This document shows positions 15,878-24,347 of a stretch of 56,590 nt of DNA, one piece after another; the stretch's first letter is position 1, and each line of letters starts with the position of its first letter. A model generated the notes under the pieces. It was given only the letters and a program-made list of their open reading frames with translations. It did not search any database and was not told the origin of the DNA. This DNA comes from Bacteroidales bacterium UBA5429 (GTDB taxonomy: Bacteria; Bacteroidota; Bacteroidia; Bacteroidales; WCHB1-69), in NCBI GenBank assembly GCA_002427605.1, contig DIRT01000008.1:1-56590 (forward strand). Reading direction: 5' to 3'. The translations under genes were made by a program, and so were the position numbers.

Positions 15878-16447
15878 ATGGATTACTTTGTTCATGAATC
15901 TTCATACATAGATGAAGGGGTACAAATTGGAAAGGAAACTAAAATTTGGCATTTTTGCCACGTTATGACTGATTCCGTGATCGGGGAACGGTGTAATATC
16001 GGTCAAAATGTGTTTATAGCTCCCCATGTTATCATAGGGAATAATGTAAAGGTTCAGAATAATGTATCTGTTTATTCCGGAGTTATTTGTGAAGATGATG
16101 TATTTTTAGGTCCATCTATGGTTTTTACAAATATCAGCTATCCCAGGAGTGCTGTTGTCCGGAGAGATCAATACGAAACAACCAAAGTATGCAAAGGGGC
16201 TACTATTGGAGCTAACGCAACTATAATATGTGGACATACCATTGGAAGATATGCACTGATAGGAGCCGGAAGCGTTGTCACTCAAGATGTTCCTGATTAT
16301 GCATTGATGGTAGGAAATCCTGCCAGACAAAAAGGTTGGGTGAGTGAATATGGTATTCCTTTACAGTTTGACGAAAAAAACCTGGCAATCTGTAGTGAAA
16401 GTAGAGAACAATATCAACTTACCCCAAAAGGAGTTGTTAAACTGTAG
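15878..16447 (+). CDS. Hexapeptide-repeat acyltransferase (WlbB/WbpD-like N-acetyltransferase)
   Basis: A 189-residue left-handed beta-helix enzyme, starting MDYFVHESSYIDEGVQIG. Hexapeptide repeats run from about residue 10 to 150 (IGKETKIWHFCHVM, IGERCNIGQNVFIAPHVIIG, IGANATIICGHTIGRYALIGAGSVVT). The motif GNPARQKGWVSEYG is typical of UDP-2-acetamido-3-amino sugar N-acetyltransferases used for O-antigen or capsule precursors. No sugar-nucleotide genes are adjacent, so the exact substrate is open. Its 3' end overlaps the convergent pta gene by 11 bases. Confidence 0.85.
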   Translation: MDYFVHESSYIDEGVQIGKETKIWHFCHVMTDSVIGERCNIGQNVFIAPHVIIGNNVKVQNNVSVYSGVICEDDVFLGPSMVFTNISYPRSAVVRRDQYETTKVCKGATIGANATIICGHTIGRYALIGAGSVVTQDVPDYALMVGNPARQKGWVSEYGIPLQFDEKNLAICSESREQYQLTPKGVVKL

Positions 16448-17435
16448 CCTGACAAGCAGTAATAGCTACTAAGCTAACAATATCATCAATAGAGCATCCT
16501 CTGGATAAGTCGTTGATAGGAGCAGCCATTCCTTGCATGATTGGACCTACAGCTTCCGCATTAGCCATACGTTGTACTAACTTGTAAGCGATATTTCCAA
16601 CTTCTAAAGTAGGGAATACCAATACGTTGGCTTTTCCTGCAATCTCACTACCCGGTGCTTTAGAAGCCCCAACGCTGGGAACAATGGCAGCATCGGCCTG
16701 AAGTTCTCCATCAATTTTTAATTCAGGAGCCATCTCTTTAGCGATGCGTGTTGCATTAACAACTTTATCTACCATCTCATGTTTTGCCGAGCCTTTAGTT
16801 GAAAAACTGAGCATGGCAACACGAGGATCCAATTTAGCGATAGATTTGGCAGTTTGAGCTGAAACAACAGCAATTTCAGCTAATTCTTTTTCATTTGGAT
16901 TAGGAGTAGCAGCGCAATCAGCAAAAACCATCACTCCATTATCTCCCCATTGCTTATCAGGAAAAATCATGATAAAAGCACCTGAAACAACAGATACTCC
17001 AGGAAGAGTTTTAACAATTTGGAAAGCGGGACGTAATACATCACCAGTTGCATTTTGAGCTCCGGCAACCTCTCCGTCAACCTCTTTATTTTTAATCAAT
17101 AATGTAGCTAAGTAGAGAGGATTTTCAACCAAGCGCATCGCTTCATCCATCTGCATTCCTTTGCTTTTACGGATTTCACATAACATCTCAGCGTAAAACT
17201 CTTTTTGAGGATTATTGATAGGATCAATGATTCTTGCTTTTTGAATCTCTTTTAATCCCCACTCAGCAGCTTGTTTTTCAATTTTGGCTTGATTTCCTAA
17301 AAGAACCAATTGAGCATATTCTTCTTGAAGAATAATATTAGCAGCTTTTAGTGTTCTTTCTTCCTCTGCTTCAGGCAGAACAATCGTTTTTTGTGCCTTT
17401 TTGGCATTCTCTTTAATTTGATCTATTAAGTTCAT
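16437..17435 (-). CDS. pta: Phosphate acetyltransferase
   Basis: A 332-residue Pta of the short form, without the N-terminal regulatory domains of E. coli Pta. It converts acetyl-CoA and phosphate to acetyl phosphate. Recognisable stretches are VLPEAEEERTLKAA at the N-terminus, GAQNATGDVLRPAFQI, and SFSTKGSAKHEMVDKV followed by DGELQADAAIVP. Acetate kinase normally follows pta; no ackA is next to it here. A -7 box lies 42 bases upstream, divergent from the promoter of the T9SS gene at 17530. Confidence 0.95.
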   Translation of the reverse strand: MNLIDQIKENAKKAQKTIVLPEAEEERTLKAANIILQEEYAQLVLLGNQAKIEKQAAEWGLKEIQKARIIDPINNPQKEFYAEMLCEIRKSKGMQMDEAMRLVENPLYLATLLIKNKEVDGEVAGAQNATGDVLRPAFQIVKTLPGVSVVSGAFIMIFPDKQWGDNGVMVFADCAATPNPNEKELAEIAVVSAQTAKSIAKLDPRVAMLSFSTKGSAKHEMVDKVVNATRIAKEMAPELKIDGELQADAAIVPSVGASKAPGSEIAGKANVLVFPTLEVGNIAYKLVQRMANAEAVGPIMQGMAAPINDLSRGCSIDDIVSLVAITACQATV

Positions 17436-17476
17436 AAAATTATGGATAATAAGTTAATCTAATTATTTTGCTGGTG

Positions 17477-17484
17477 CAAAAGTA
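17477..17484 (-). promoter_or_regulatory. -7 box of pta
   Basis: The minus strand reads TACTTTTG followed by CACC, 42 bases before the pta start. Confidence 0.55.
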
Positions 17485-17497
17485 CATCAAATTTTTA

Positions 17498-17505
17498 TAT
17501 TTTTG
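17498..17505 (+). promoter_or_regulatory. -7 box of the T9SS type B gene
   Basis: TATTTTTG followed by CG, 25 bases before the ATG at 17530. It is divergent from the pta promoter 13 bases away. Confidence 0.5.
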
Positions 17506-17529
17506 CGTTTCTGTTAGAATAGCGAACAA

Positions 17530-20118
17530 ATGAAAACCAGGATATTTCTTCTATTATTACTAATGAGCTCCTTGTACTCATGGGCAACTCACAATCGAGC
17601 AGGTGAGATATCCTACCGACATTTAAATGGTTTAACTTACGAGTTTACCATTATTACCTATACTTATACTCCAAGTCCGGCAGACAGACCCCAAATTGAA
17701 ATTTATTGGGGTGATGGTACGAGATCTATCGTAGATAGAACTTCTAAAGTCAATCTGGGAAATGATATCAGTAGAAATACCTATATCACGAATCATACTT
17801 ACGCATCAATGGGGAATTACCGGATCACTTTTGAAGACCCCAATCGTAACGCAGGTGTTATCAATATTCCAAATTCTGTATATATTCCCTTTTTTGTTGA
17901 TACCTGGATCGTGATCAATCCTTTTTTGGGACCCAATAACTCACCGGTTTTGCTCAATCCACCTATCGATAATGGTTGTATTCACGTTCCATTCTATCAC
18001 AATCCGGGAGCCTACGATGTGGATGGAGATAGTTTATCGTATAAAATTGTAGATTGTCGTGGATTTCACGGACAGGTTATTCCGGGTTACACCATACCCG
18101 CGGCATCGAACTTTTTTTCCATAGATTCGATTACCGGCGAATTGACCTGGGATTCTCCAATCTTAGTGGGTGAATACAATATTGCAATAAAAATTGATGA
18201 ATATAGAAATGGAGTCTGGATCGGATCGATGGTTCGGGATATGCAAGTAACGATAGCTGCATGTAATAATGAACCTCCGGAAATCGTATCTATTATCGAT
18301 ACCTGTGTTACTGCCGGAGATTTGCTGGAGCTGGAAATTATGGTTACCGACGCAAACTCGTCCCAAGTGACGTTGACAGCTACCGGGGCACCTCTGCTCT
18401 ATCCATCGTCGCCGGCAACAATCGAAAGTGGGAGTGGTCCCCCCCCTTTATTTTCTTTTTTAAAATGGCAAACAAATTGTTCCCACATCAAGAAAAATAA
18501 ACAAACAGTATTACTGAAAGCAAGGGATAATGGACCGATCATTCCACTAGTTTCTTTTAAATCGATTTACATCACGGTTGTTGCACCTAAACCGGAAAAT
18601 TTGACAGCAACTCCTATAGGGAATCAGATCCAATTGGAATGGAGTCCGTCAGTATGTTCTAATACGTCTGGATATCAAATATATAGAAGAATAAATAGCT
18701 TTCCTTTTGAACCGGAAAACTGTCAAACCGGTCTCCCTCCTGAAGCAGGTTATACGTTGATCGGAGCTACAAATGATCTCAATGACACCACTTTTTTAGA
18801 TGATGGAATTCAGTTTCCAATACTCCATGGGAATGAGTATTGTTATCGTATTGTGGCTTACTACCCGGATGGCGCAGAAAGTTACGTTTCCGATGAAGCT
18901 TGTACTTACATTGTGAATGATGCACCGATGATTACGCATGTGGATGTGGAAAAAACAGACCGTGCAGATGGAGAAATCATTGTTCGTTGGGTTGATCCTC
19001 CTGAGATTGATAGTACCATTGTTCTTTCTCTTAGCAGTTATAGATTGTATCGATCTACCCTTGAATCAGGAGGTTATCAACTGGTAACAGCGGTTCCATT
19101 TTATGGTGACCATGAAGTTCTGGATGTGGGTTTGAATACTCAAGATTATAAATATTTTTATAAAATAGAATTTTGGGGGGAGGAAACAATGGACTCCCAG
19201 CTCATTGAAACCTCGGATCCGGCATCATCGCACTTCCTTTCTGCTCTGCCTACAGATAGGTCAATCAAACTCAGTTGGACAGCCCAGGTACCCTGGCAAG
19301 ATCTGTCCTATACGATCTATCGCTATAATCCTGAAACAGATCAAATGGACTCCATCGCAACAACGGAAAACAGAGAATATTTGGATAAAAATCTTTCCAA
19401 TGAGGTGGAATATGGCTATCTAGTTCGGGCTATCGGAGCTTATTTTATACCGGATACGCTCTATCCTTTATACAATCGATCTCAGATTGTTTTTGAAAAA
19501 CCGATTGATGATCAACCACCTGAAATGCCCATAATCAGCATCACAACAGATTGTTTCGATGTAACAGTTGAATGGAGATTTGAACATGACTCTGCCTATC
19601 AGGATGTGTTCAAATATTATATCTATTATCGTCAGGACTATTTGTCGGAATACTACCTCCTTGATTCTGTTGTATCCGATGGATCACCTTGTTATCCGGC
19701 ACCATGTATTTACAAAATTGAGGACCCTCCCCATATCACCGGATGCTATCGCTTAGCTTTGGTAGATACTGTCGGGAATATGACCCCCTTTAGTGAGGAA
19801 ACATGTTTTGATGTAGAAGATTGTATGTTTTATGAACTCCCCAATGTGTTTACTCCCAATAATGATGGAATCAATGATCTGTTGACGCCTTTTCCTTACT
19901 CCAATGTTGAAGAAATTGAACTTTATATTTATAACAGATGGGGGAGAAAAGTATTTTATACGCAAGATCCAGATATCAACTGGGATGGTAGAGATTATCT
20001 TTCCGGGGAGCCGGTTTCAAATGGAACTTTCTATTATTCCTGCACGATATACGTACAAACCTTATATGGAATGAAAGAAAAAAAACTGCATGGAACAGTA
20101 ACTCTGATACGGGATTAA
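17530..20118 (+). CDS. Large secreted protein with T9SS type B (gliding-motility-like) sorting domain
   Basis: An 862-residue surface or secreted protein. Signal peptide at residues 1-20. Residues 20-130 hold a PKD-like Ig fold (IYWGDGTRSIVDR, NHTYASMGNYRITF) and residues 140-240 a cadherin/Ig-like fold with DVDGDSLSYKI. Three or four fibronectin type III-like units follow from about 355 to 760 (ENLTATPIGNQIQLEWSP and similar). The last 90 residues are the type B C-terminal domain: PNVFTPNNDGINDLLTPF, LYIYNRWGRKVFY, WDGRDYLSGEPVSNGTFYY. The type IX system exports such proteins and keeps them at the surface or releases them. An adhesion role is inferred from the Ig/FN3 units. Confidence 0.88.
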   Translation: MKTRIFLLLLLMSSLYSWATHNRAGEISYRHLNGLTYEFTIITYTYTPSPADRPQIEIYWGDGTRSIVDRTSKVNLGNDISRNTYITNHTYASMGNYRITFEDPNRNAGVINIPNSVYIPFFVDTWIVINPFLGPNNSPVLLNPPIDNGCIHVPFYHNPGAYDVDGDSLSYKIVDCRGFHGQVIPGYTIPAASNFFSIDSITGELTWDSPILVGEYNIAIKIDEYRNGVWIGSMVRDMQVTIAACNNEPPEIVSIIDTCVTAGDLLELEIMVTDANSSQVTLTATGAPLLYPSSPATIESGSGPPPLFSFLKWQTNCSHIKKNKQTVLLKARDNGPIIPLVSFKSIYITVVAPKPENLTATPIGNQIQLEWSPSVCSNTSGYQIYRRINSFPFEPENCQTGLPPEAGYTLIGATNDLNDTTFLDDGIQFPILHGNEYCYRIVAYYPDGAESYVSDEACTYIVNDAPMITHVDVEKTDRADGEIIVRWVDPPEIDSTIVLSLSSYRLYRSTLESGGYQLVTAVPFYGDHEVLDVGLNTQDYKYFYKIEFWGEETMDSQLIETSDPASSHFLSALPTDRSIKLSWTAQVPWQDLSYTIYRYNPETDQMDSIATTENREYLDKNLSNEVEYGYLVRAIGAYFIPDTLYPLYNRSQIVFEKPIDDQPPEMPIISITTDCFDVTVEWRFEHDSAYQDVFKYYIYYRQDYLSEYYLLDSVVSDGSPCYPAPCIYKIEDPPHITGCYRLALVDTVGNMTPFSEETCFDVEDCMFYELPNVFTPNNDGINDLLTPFPYSNVEEIELYIYNRWGRKVFYTQDPDINWDGRDYLSGEPVSNGTFYYSCTIYVQTLYGMKEKKLHGTVTLIRD

Positions 20119-20513
20119 TTATTTTTTTGTTCCTTTTTCATTAAAATGACTTCAAATATTGAAAAAGTAAAATAGAGGATAACAAAAGCGATTCCAAACC
20201 TCCATCCATCCTCCTTATTAAAAATAATGTAGATAGCAATAAACACTAAACAGGAGATAAACTTAATCATTCGGGATAACATGTATCTGGAAATCATGTT
20301 GCTGCTGGCTGTCTTTCCCTCTTTTATTTTCCCTTTTCTCAGAATAATATACATGGTAAAAAGTGACAGGAAGAAGAAAAATAAAACGATGAATGGAATA
20401 GCGGGGGATGCATATTTTGGAAAAAAATATTGGAACAGAAGTCCGATTCCGGCTACAACAACAGAAAAAATTATAGTCCGGTAAGCATATTTGCTCATTG
20501 GAATAGTTGACAT
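20115..20513 (-). CDS. Four-helix membrane protein, AtpI-like position
   Basis: A 132-residue protein with four hydrophobic segments (about residues 10-28, 36-55, 85-100, 105-125) and a charged loop between the second and third. It resembles the unnamed membrane protein that sits between AtpZ and the a-subunit gene in many Bacteroidota ATP synthase operons, but no ATP synthase gene follows: the next gene is the convergent T9SS gene, which it overlaps by four bases. It starts six bases after the atpZ-like stop. Identity as an AtpI-like helper is inferred from context. Confidence 0.65.
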   Translation of the reverse strand: MSTIPMSKYAYRTIIFSVVVAGIGLLFQYFFPKYASPAIPFIVLFFFFLSLFTMYIILRKGKIKEGKTASSNMISRYMLSRMIKFISCLVFIAIYIIFNKEDGWRFGIAFVILYFTFSIFEVILMKKEQKNN

Positions 20514-20519
20514 AATACT

Positions 20520-20735
20520 CTATTTTTTTGGAAGAACATCTTTAATTGCTATGTATGTGCCTAATGCGATAAAAAGTAGAGAACCAATAACAGTAAATAG
20601 GGGAGAGGTGCCCCATAGCTTATCTAATTTAATTCCGCCCCAAACACCGATAAAAATAATCAAGCCCATCTGAATAGCGGCACTCGAATAGCGTGCATAT
20701 CCGGCGAAAAATGGTTTCTTCTTCTTTTCCTTCAC
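20520..20735 (-). CDS. AtpZ/AtpI family protein
   Basis: A 71-residue protein with a basic start (MKEKKKKPFF), then two hydrophobic helices. The pattern YSSAAIQMGLIIFIGVWGG followed by KLDKLWGTSPLFTVIGSLLF is typical of the small AtpZ family, which is thought to help assemble the F0 ring or supply Mg2+. It lies seven bases downstream of bactofilin and six upstream of the four-helix protein, so the three form one unit. Confidence 0.85.
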   Translation of the reverse strand: MKEKKKKPFFAGYARYSSAAIQMGLIIFIGVWGGIKLDKLWGTSPLFTVIGSLLFIALGTYIAIKDVLPKK

Positions 20736-20742
20736 AAAACTC

Positions 20743-21099
20743 TTATTCAGGTCGTGAGTTATTCATTGTACAATTACCAACAAAGGAGGCTCCGGCCTCA
20801 ATAGAGATCTTTCCAACATTAATATTTCCGACCAGGTTGGCGCTTGCTTTGAGACAAAGTAACTCAGTTGTTTCAATATCTGCTTTAACAAATCCCTCAA
20901 TTTCTATCGATCGACATTTGATTTTTCCCTCTATTGAACCATTGGCTCCAACAACAACTTTAGCATTGGAGGTCATAGTACCCTTGAGTGTTCCATCAAT
21001 ACGACAATCTCCGGATGTTGAGATATCACCATTTAGTGTTGTCCCGGAAGCAATCATGTTGATACCACCTTGTTCTTCCTGTTCAATTATTTTAGCCAT
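20743..21099 (-). CDS. Bactofilin (polymer-forming cytoskeletal protein)
   Basis: A 118-residue bactofilin made almost entirely of the beta-helical DUF583 repeat, residues 13-110 (ASGTTLNGDISTSGDCRIDG, then GTMTSNAKVVVGANGSIEG and similar). Such proteins polymerise without nucleotide and act in cell shape and in placing cell-wall enzymes. A M23 peptidase often lies next to it in other Bacteroidota; none is seen here. The upstream -7 box is divergent from the xerD promoter. Confidence 0.9.
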   Translation of the reverse strand: MAKIIEQEEQGGINMIASGTTLNGDISTSGDCRIDGTLKGTMTSNAKVVVGANGSIEGKIKCRSIEIEGFVKADIETTELLCLKASANLVGNINVGKISIEAGASFVGNCTMNNSRPE

Positions 21100-21143
21100 T
21101 ATTTTAAGATCTATTGATTTATAATAAATAAAGGTTTAACATG

Positions 21144-21151
21144 CAAAAATA
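21144..21151 (-). promoter_or_regulatory. -7 box of the bactofilin-AtpZ unit
   Basis: The minus strand reads TATTTTTG followed by CATG, 45 bases before the bactofilin start. Confidence 0.5.
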
Positions 21152-21201
21152 ATAAATTAATTTTAATTTTGTTACCACAATTTTAGAGAATGGTAAAAAG
21201 A

Positions 21202-21232
21202 TTGTAATTTTGTGAAAAAAATGATATTTTTG
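21202..21232 (+). promoter_or_regulatory. Promoter of the xerD-like gene (-33 and -7)
   Basis: TTG at 21202-21204 and TATTTTTG at 21225-21232, spaced by 20 bases, the preferred Bacteroidota spacing. The start codon follows 14 bases after the -7 box. Confidence 0.65.
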
Positions 21233-21246
21233 CACAAAAACACCCC

Positions 21247-22164
21247 ATGAATTTAATCCAACGCTTCCAACAACATATTCGACTTGAAAAAAATCTATCG
21301 GTAAAATCAGTAGAAGCCTATATTCATGATGTTTCACGATTTGTGGAATATCTAAAAAGCGCAAAACAAATAATCGCAGAAGATGACAATACAATTGATC
21401 AATTGCTTCTAGATGTGGAGTTGAATGATGTGCGTGCCTATATTGAAACGCTTTACAATGAGGGGATCCAACCAGTGTCACAAGCACGTTTTTTATCAGG
21501 ATTAAATGCCTTTTATCAGTTTTTGCTTCTCGAGAAAAAACTGGATCAGAATCCGGTTGCATTGGTTGAACTTCCTAAGATAGGTAGAAAGCTACCCGAT
21601 GTTTTAAATCTGGAAGAGATTGAATCTATGATCAATAGTATTGACCTGTCACTTCCGGAAGGGCATAGAAATAAAGCGATAATTGAGATTATGTACGGAT
21701 GCGGTTTGAGAGTTTCTGAAGTGGTTTTTTTACAATTATCACAATTGTATCTGAAGGAATATTATATTCGTGTGATTGGTAAAGGTGATAAGGAACGGTT
21801 AGTCCCCATTGGAGATAAAGCAAAAAGTGCGGTACTACACTATATAGAGGGATATAGAAAACAACAAAAACCCAAAAAAGGGATGGAGGATTACCTTTTT
21901 TTAAATCGCAGAGGGACACATTTGACCAGAGAAATGATCTATCTGATTGTTAAAGATTGTGCAAAGGCTGCTCAAATAGATAAGAATGTTAGTCCGCATA
22001 CCTTGCGACACTCTTTTGCGACACATCTCATTGAAGGGGGAGCAGATCTCCGCGCGGTACAAATCATGTTGGGACACGAAAGTATCACAACAACTGAAAT
22101 TTATACCCATTTAGACAGTGAATATATTCAGTCAACCATTGCACTATATCATCCAAGATATTGA
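21247..22164 (+). CDS. xerD: Site-specific tyrosine recombinase XerD type
   Basis: A 305-residue recombinase. The SAM-like N-terminal domain covers residues 1-85 (LSVKSVEAYIHDVSRFVEYL). The catalytic residues are Arg155 (CGLRVSEVV), His251 and Arg254 (HTLRHSFATHL), His277 (LGHESITTT) and Tyr286 (EIYTHLD). The sequence is closer to the usual XerD pattern than the gene at 13431. With that second recombinase it probably resolves chromosome dimers at dif; no dif site was identified here. It has a clear promoter and is followed by a 186-base gap that carries the metK control region. Confidence 0.9.
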   Translation: MNLIQRFQQHIRLEKNLSVKSVEAYIHDVSRFVEYLKSAKQIIAEDDNTIDQLLLDVELNDVRAYIETLYNEGIQPVSQARFLSGLNAFYQFLLLEKKLDQNPVALVELPKIGRKLPDVLNLEEIESMINSIDLSLPEGHRNKAIIEIMYGCGLRVSEVVFLQLSQLYLKEYYIRVIGKGDKERLVPIGDKAKSAVLHYIEGYRKQQKPKKGMEDYLFLNRRGTHLTREMIYLIVKDCAKAAQIDKNVSPHTLRHSFATHLIEGGADLRAVQIMLGHESITTTEIYTHLDSEYIQSTIALYHPRY

Positions 22165-22196
22165 TTATTAGTAAGATAAATAATTTGTTAATATAA

Positions 22197-22227
22197 TTGT
22201 AACATTTGGTTTTATTTTATATCTTTG
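22197..22227 (+). promoter_or_regulatory. Promoter of metK (-33 and -7)
   Basis: TTG at 22197-22199 and TATCTTTG at 22220-22227, spaced by 20 bases. Transcription would start about 22232-22235, at the left arm of the inverted repeat, giving a 5' leader of about 117 bases. Confidence 0.7.
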
Positions 22228-22230
22228 CCG

Positions 22231-22313
22231 ATTGAAAAAATGTGGAGAGATTTGTATTGCTTGCAACCACATAAAAAAAATGCTAAAACATGCTTTTCCC
22301 CCATTTTTTCAAT
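22231..22313 (+). repeat. Perfect 12-base inverted repeat enclosing the metK aptamer
   Basis: ATTGAAAAAATG (22231-22242) and CATTTTTTCAAT (22302-22313) are exact complements. The left arm is at the predicted mRNA 5' end and its last three bases are part of P1. The full stem and P1 compete for those bases; a 9-pair version can coexist with P1. Confidence 0.85.
22240..22293 (+). promoter_or_regulatory. SAM-II-like riboswitch aptamer upstream of metK
   Basis: Features in order: P1 5' strand ATGTGG (22240-22245), GATTTG (22249-22254), GCTTGCA (22259-22265), P1 3' strand CCACAT (22267-22272), an A-rich run, and GCTAAA (22282-22287). This order and these words match the SAM-II family, which occurs in alphaproteobacteria and Bacteroidota upstream of methionine and SAM genes. 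TGT (22253-22255) could pair with ACA (22288-22290) as part of the pseudoknot. Three extra bases (AGA) after P1 differ from the consensus I remember. The downstream gene makes SAM, which fits feedback control. Confidence 0.75.
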
Positions 22314-22350
22314 ATTAATACTATTAATAATATTTTAAATACTTATAAAA

Positions 22351-23637
22351 ATGGGTTATTTATTTACATCAGAATCAGTTTCTGAAGGTCATCCAGACAA
22401 AGTGAGTGACCAAATATCTGATGCACTTTTGGATTCCTTACTAAAACAAGATCCCGAATCAAAAGTTGCTCTGGAAACATTGGTAACAACCGGATTAGTT
22501 GTATGTGCCGGTGAAGTAAAATCAAAAGGGATTATAAATCCGGACTCTATTGTACGTGGAGTAATCAACAGAATAGGATACAATAAGAGTGAATACAAAT
22601 TTGATGCCAACTCTTGTGGAGTAATATCTACGGTTCATAGTCAATCTTCTGATATCAATCAGGGAGTTGAGCGTGAAGTTAAAGAGGAACAAGGTGCCGG
22701 AGATCAAGGTATGATGTTTGGATATGCTTGTCGTGAAATGGAGAATTTTATGCCCATCACTTCAGAATTATCGCATATTTTCCTACAAGAATTAGCTGCA
22801 ATTAGAAGAGAGGGTAAAGAGATGACCTATCTTAGACCCGATTCAAAATCACAGGTAACGGTTTGGTATGATGATAACGGGAAACCGGAAAAAATCGATA
22901 CTATTGTGATCTCAACTCAACATGATGACTTTGAGGAAGATGATCAAAAAATGTTGGGGATTATTAAAAATGATGTCAAGAATATTTTAATTCCCAGGGT
23001 GAAAAAATTATGTTCACCTCAAATTCAGCAACTGTTTGGAGAAGAGTACAACCTTCATGTGAATCCTACCGGAAAATTTGTTATTGGAGGACCTCATGGG
23101 GATACCGGATTAACAGGAAGAAAAATTATTGTTGATACTTATGGCGGTAGAGGTGCTCATGGTGGTGGAGCATTTTCCGGAAAAGATTCTTCGAAAGTGG
23201 ACCGCTCTGCAGCGTATGCCGCAAGACATATTGCAAAAAATATGGTTGCAGCAGGACTCTGTGATGAAGTACTGATTCAGGTTGCCTATGCTATCGGGGT
23301 AGCTAAACCGGTTGGATTTTACGTTAATACTTACAATAGTGCGAAAGTAGACTTAACTGATGGCGAAATTTCCAGAAAAATTGAAGAGATTTATGAAATG
23401 AGCCCTTATGCTATTGTGAATAGATTCAAATTGAAAAATCCAATCTATGAAGCAACAGCATCTTACGGACATTTTGGTAGAGATGTGTATGAAAAAGAGA
23501 TCGAGGTATTTTATCAAGATCAAGAAACATATTCTAAAACAGTAGCAGGGGAAACAAAATGGTACAAAAAAGTAACCTTTTTTCCATGGGAAAAGTTAGA
23601 TTATATGGATATTATCAAACAATCTTTTAATTTGTAA
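22351..23637 (+). CDS. metK: S-adenosylmethionine synthetase
   Basis: A 428-residue enzyme making SAM from methionine and ATP. The N-terminus has TSESVSEGHPDKVSDQISDA (5-24), and the other signatures are GAGDQGMMFGYA and GGRGAHGGGAFSGKD, which bind ATP and metal. The length is somewhat above the E. coli enzyme (384) and normal for Bacteroidota. It is the only gene of its transcription unit that can be proven by a promoter, and is preceded by a SAM-II-like aptamer, so its expression is probably reduced when SAM is high. A -7 box follows 22 bases after its stop, before the PASTA gene. Confidence 0.97.
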   Translation: MGYLFTSESVSEGHPDKVSDQISDALLDSLLKQDPESKVALETLVTTGLVVCAGEVKSKGIINPDSIVRGVINRIGYNKSEYKFDANSCGVISTVHSQSSDINQGVEREVKEEQGAGDQGMMFGYACREMENFMPITSELSHIFLQELAAIRREGKEMTYLRPDSKSQVTVWYDDNGKPEKIDTIVISTQHDDFEEDDQKMLGIIKNDVKNILIPRVKKLCSPQIQQLFGEEYNLHVNPTGKFVIGGPHGDTGLTGRKIIVDTYGGRGAHGGGAFSGKDSSKVDRSAAYAARHIAKNMVAAGLCDEVLIQVAYAIGVAKPVGFYVNTYNSAKVDLTDGEISRKIEEIYEMSPYAIVNRFKLKNPIYEATASYGHFGRDVYEKEIEVFYQDQETYSKTVAGETKWYKKVTFFPWEKLDYMDIIKQSFNL

Positions 23638-23658
23638 GTTTTGTTATGATTTTTTTTA

Positions 23659-23666
23659 TAATTTTG
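23659..23666 (+). promoter_or_regulatory. -7 box of the PASTA gene unit
   Basis: TAATTTTG followed by CTC, 62 bases before the ATG at 23728. No well-spaced -33 TTG. Confidence 0.4.
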
Positions 23667-23727
23667 CTCTTGATAACTATATTCAGTAGATTAATCTAAA
23701 TTTACAGGTCAGAAAATTGTCAGGAGG

Positions 23728-24336
23728 ATGAAAAACAGCAGAAAGGAAAAAATTAAAGATTTCTTCCGTCCCCATAGATTGGGATTTCATATCCTACTAG
23801 CTATAGGGATTACTCTTGTTATTGCCATAACAACACTCTTCTTACTGGATATATATACAGATCATGGGAAAGAGATTGAGATGCCTAACTTTATTGGAAA
23901 GGATGCAAATCAATTGGTTTCAGATTCTCTGTCAGATGATTTTATAATTGAGGTTACAGAATCTATCTTTGATAAAAAGATGCCACCCGGCTCGGTATTA
24001 AAACAGGATCCGCACCCCCATGAAATGGTGAAGAAGGGCAGAAAAGTGTACTTAACGATTGCATCTGATCTCCCCCCTAAAATTAAAATGCCACAATTAG
24101 TAGACGTATCCTTAAGACAAGCGGAAATCATGCTTAAAGCCAAAGGACTTGAATTAGGTTCCGTAATCTATAAAGCCAGTCCTTATGAAAATGTTGTGCT
24201 GGAGCAATTGTACAAAGGTCGTTCAATTTCATCGGATACAGAGATCTCTATGGGAGAATCTATAACGTTGGTGGTAGGAAGGGATATTGAATCTATGATG
24301 TTGGATTCTTTAACGCAAATAGAAATGGAACCCTAA
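23728..24336 (+). CDS. Membrane-anchored PASTA domain protein
   Basis: A 202-residue protein with a basic cytoplasmic start, one membrane helix at about residues 20-42, and two PASTA domains facing the periplasm (MPNFIGKDANQLVSDSL.. from residue 52, and MPQLVDVSLRQAEIMLKAKG from about 120). PASTA domains bind peptidoglycan fragments. Unlike Ser/Thr kinases or PBPs with PASTA repeats, there is no catalytic domain. The gene heads a run with the T9SS protein (11 bases downstream), the exonuclease and a small membrane protein. A role in cell-wall sensing or scaffolding is inference. Confidence 0.88.
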   Translation: MKNSRKEKIKDFFRPHRLGFHILLAIGITLVIAITTLFLLDIYTDHGKEIEMPNFIGKDANQLVSDSLSDDFIIEVTESIFDKKMPPGSVLKQDPHPHEMVKKGRKVYLTIASDLPPKIKMPQLVDVSLRQAEIMLKAKGLELGSVIYKASPYENVVLEQLYKGRSISSDTEISMGESITLVVGRDIESMMLDSLTQIEMEP

Positions 24337-24347
24337 ATAATAAAGCT

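Noticed and set aside
21119..21562. 147-residue minus-strand frame overlapping the xerD 5' region
   Set aside because: It runs antisense through the xerD start and its promoter region, and its product has no sensible composition.
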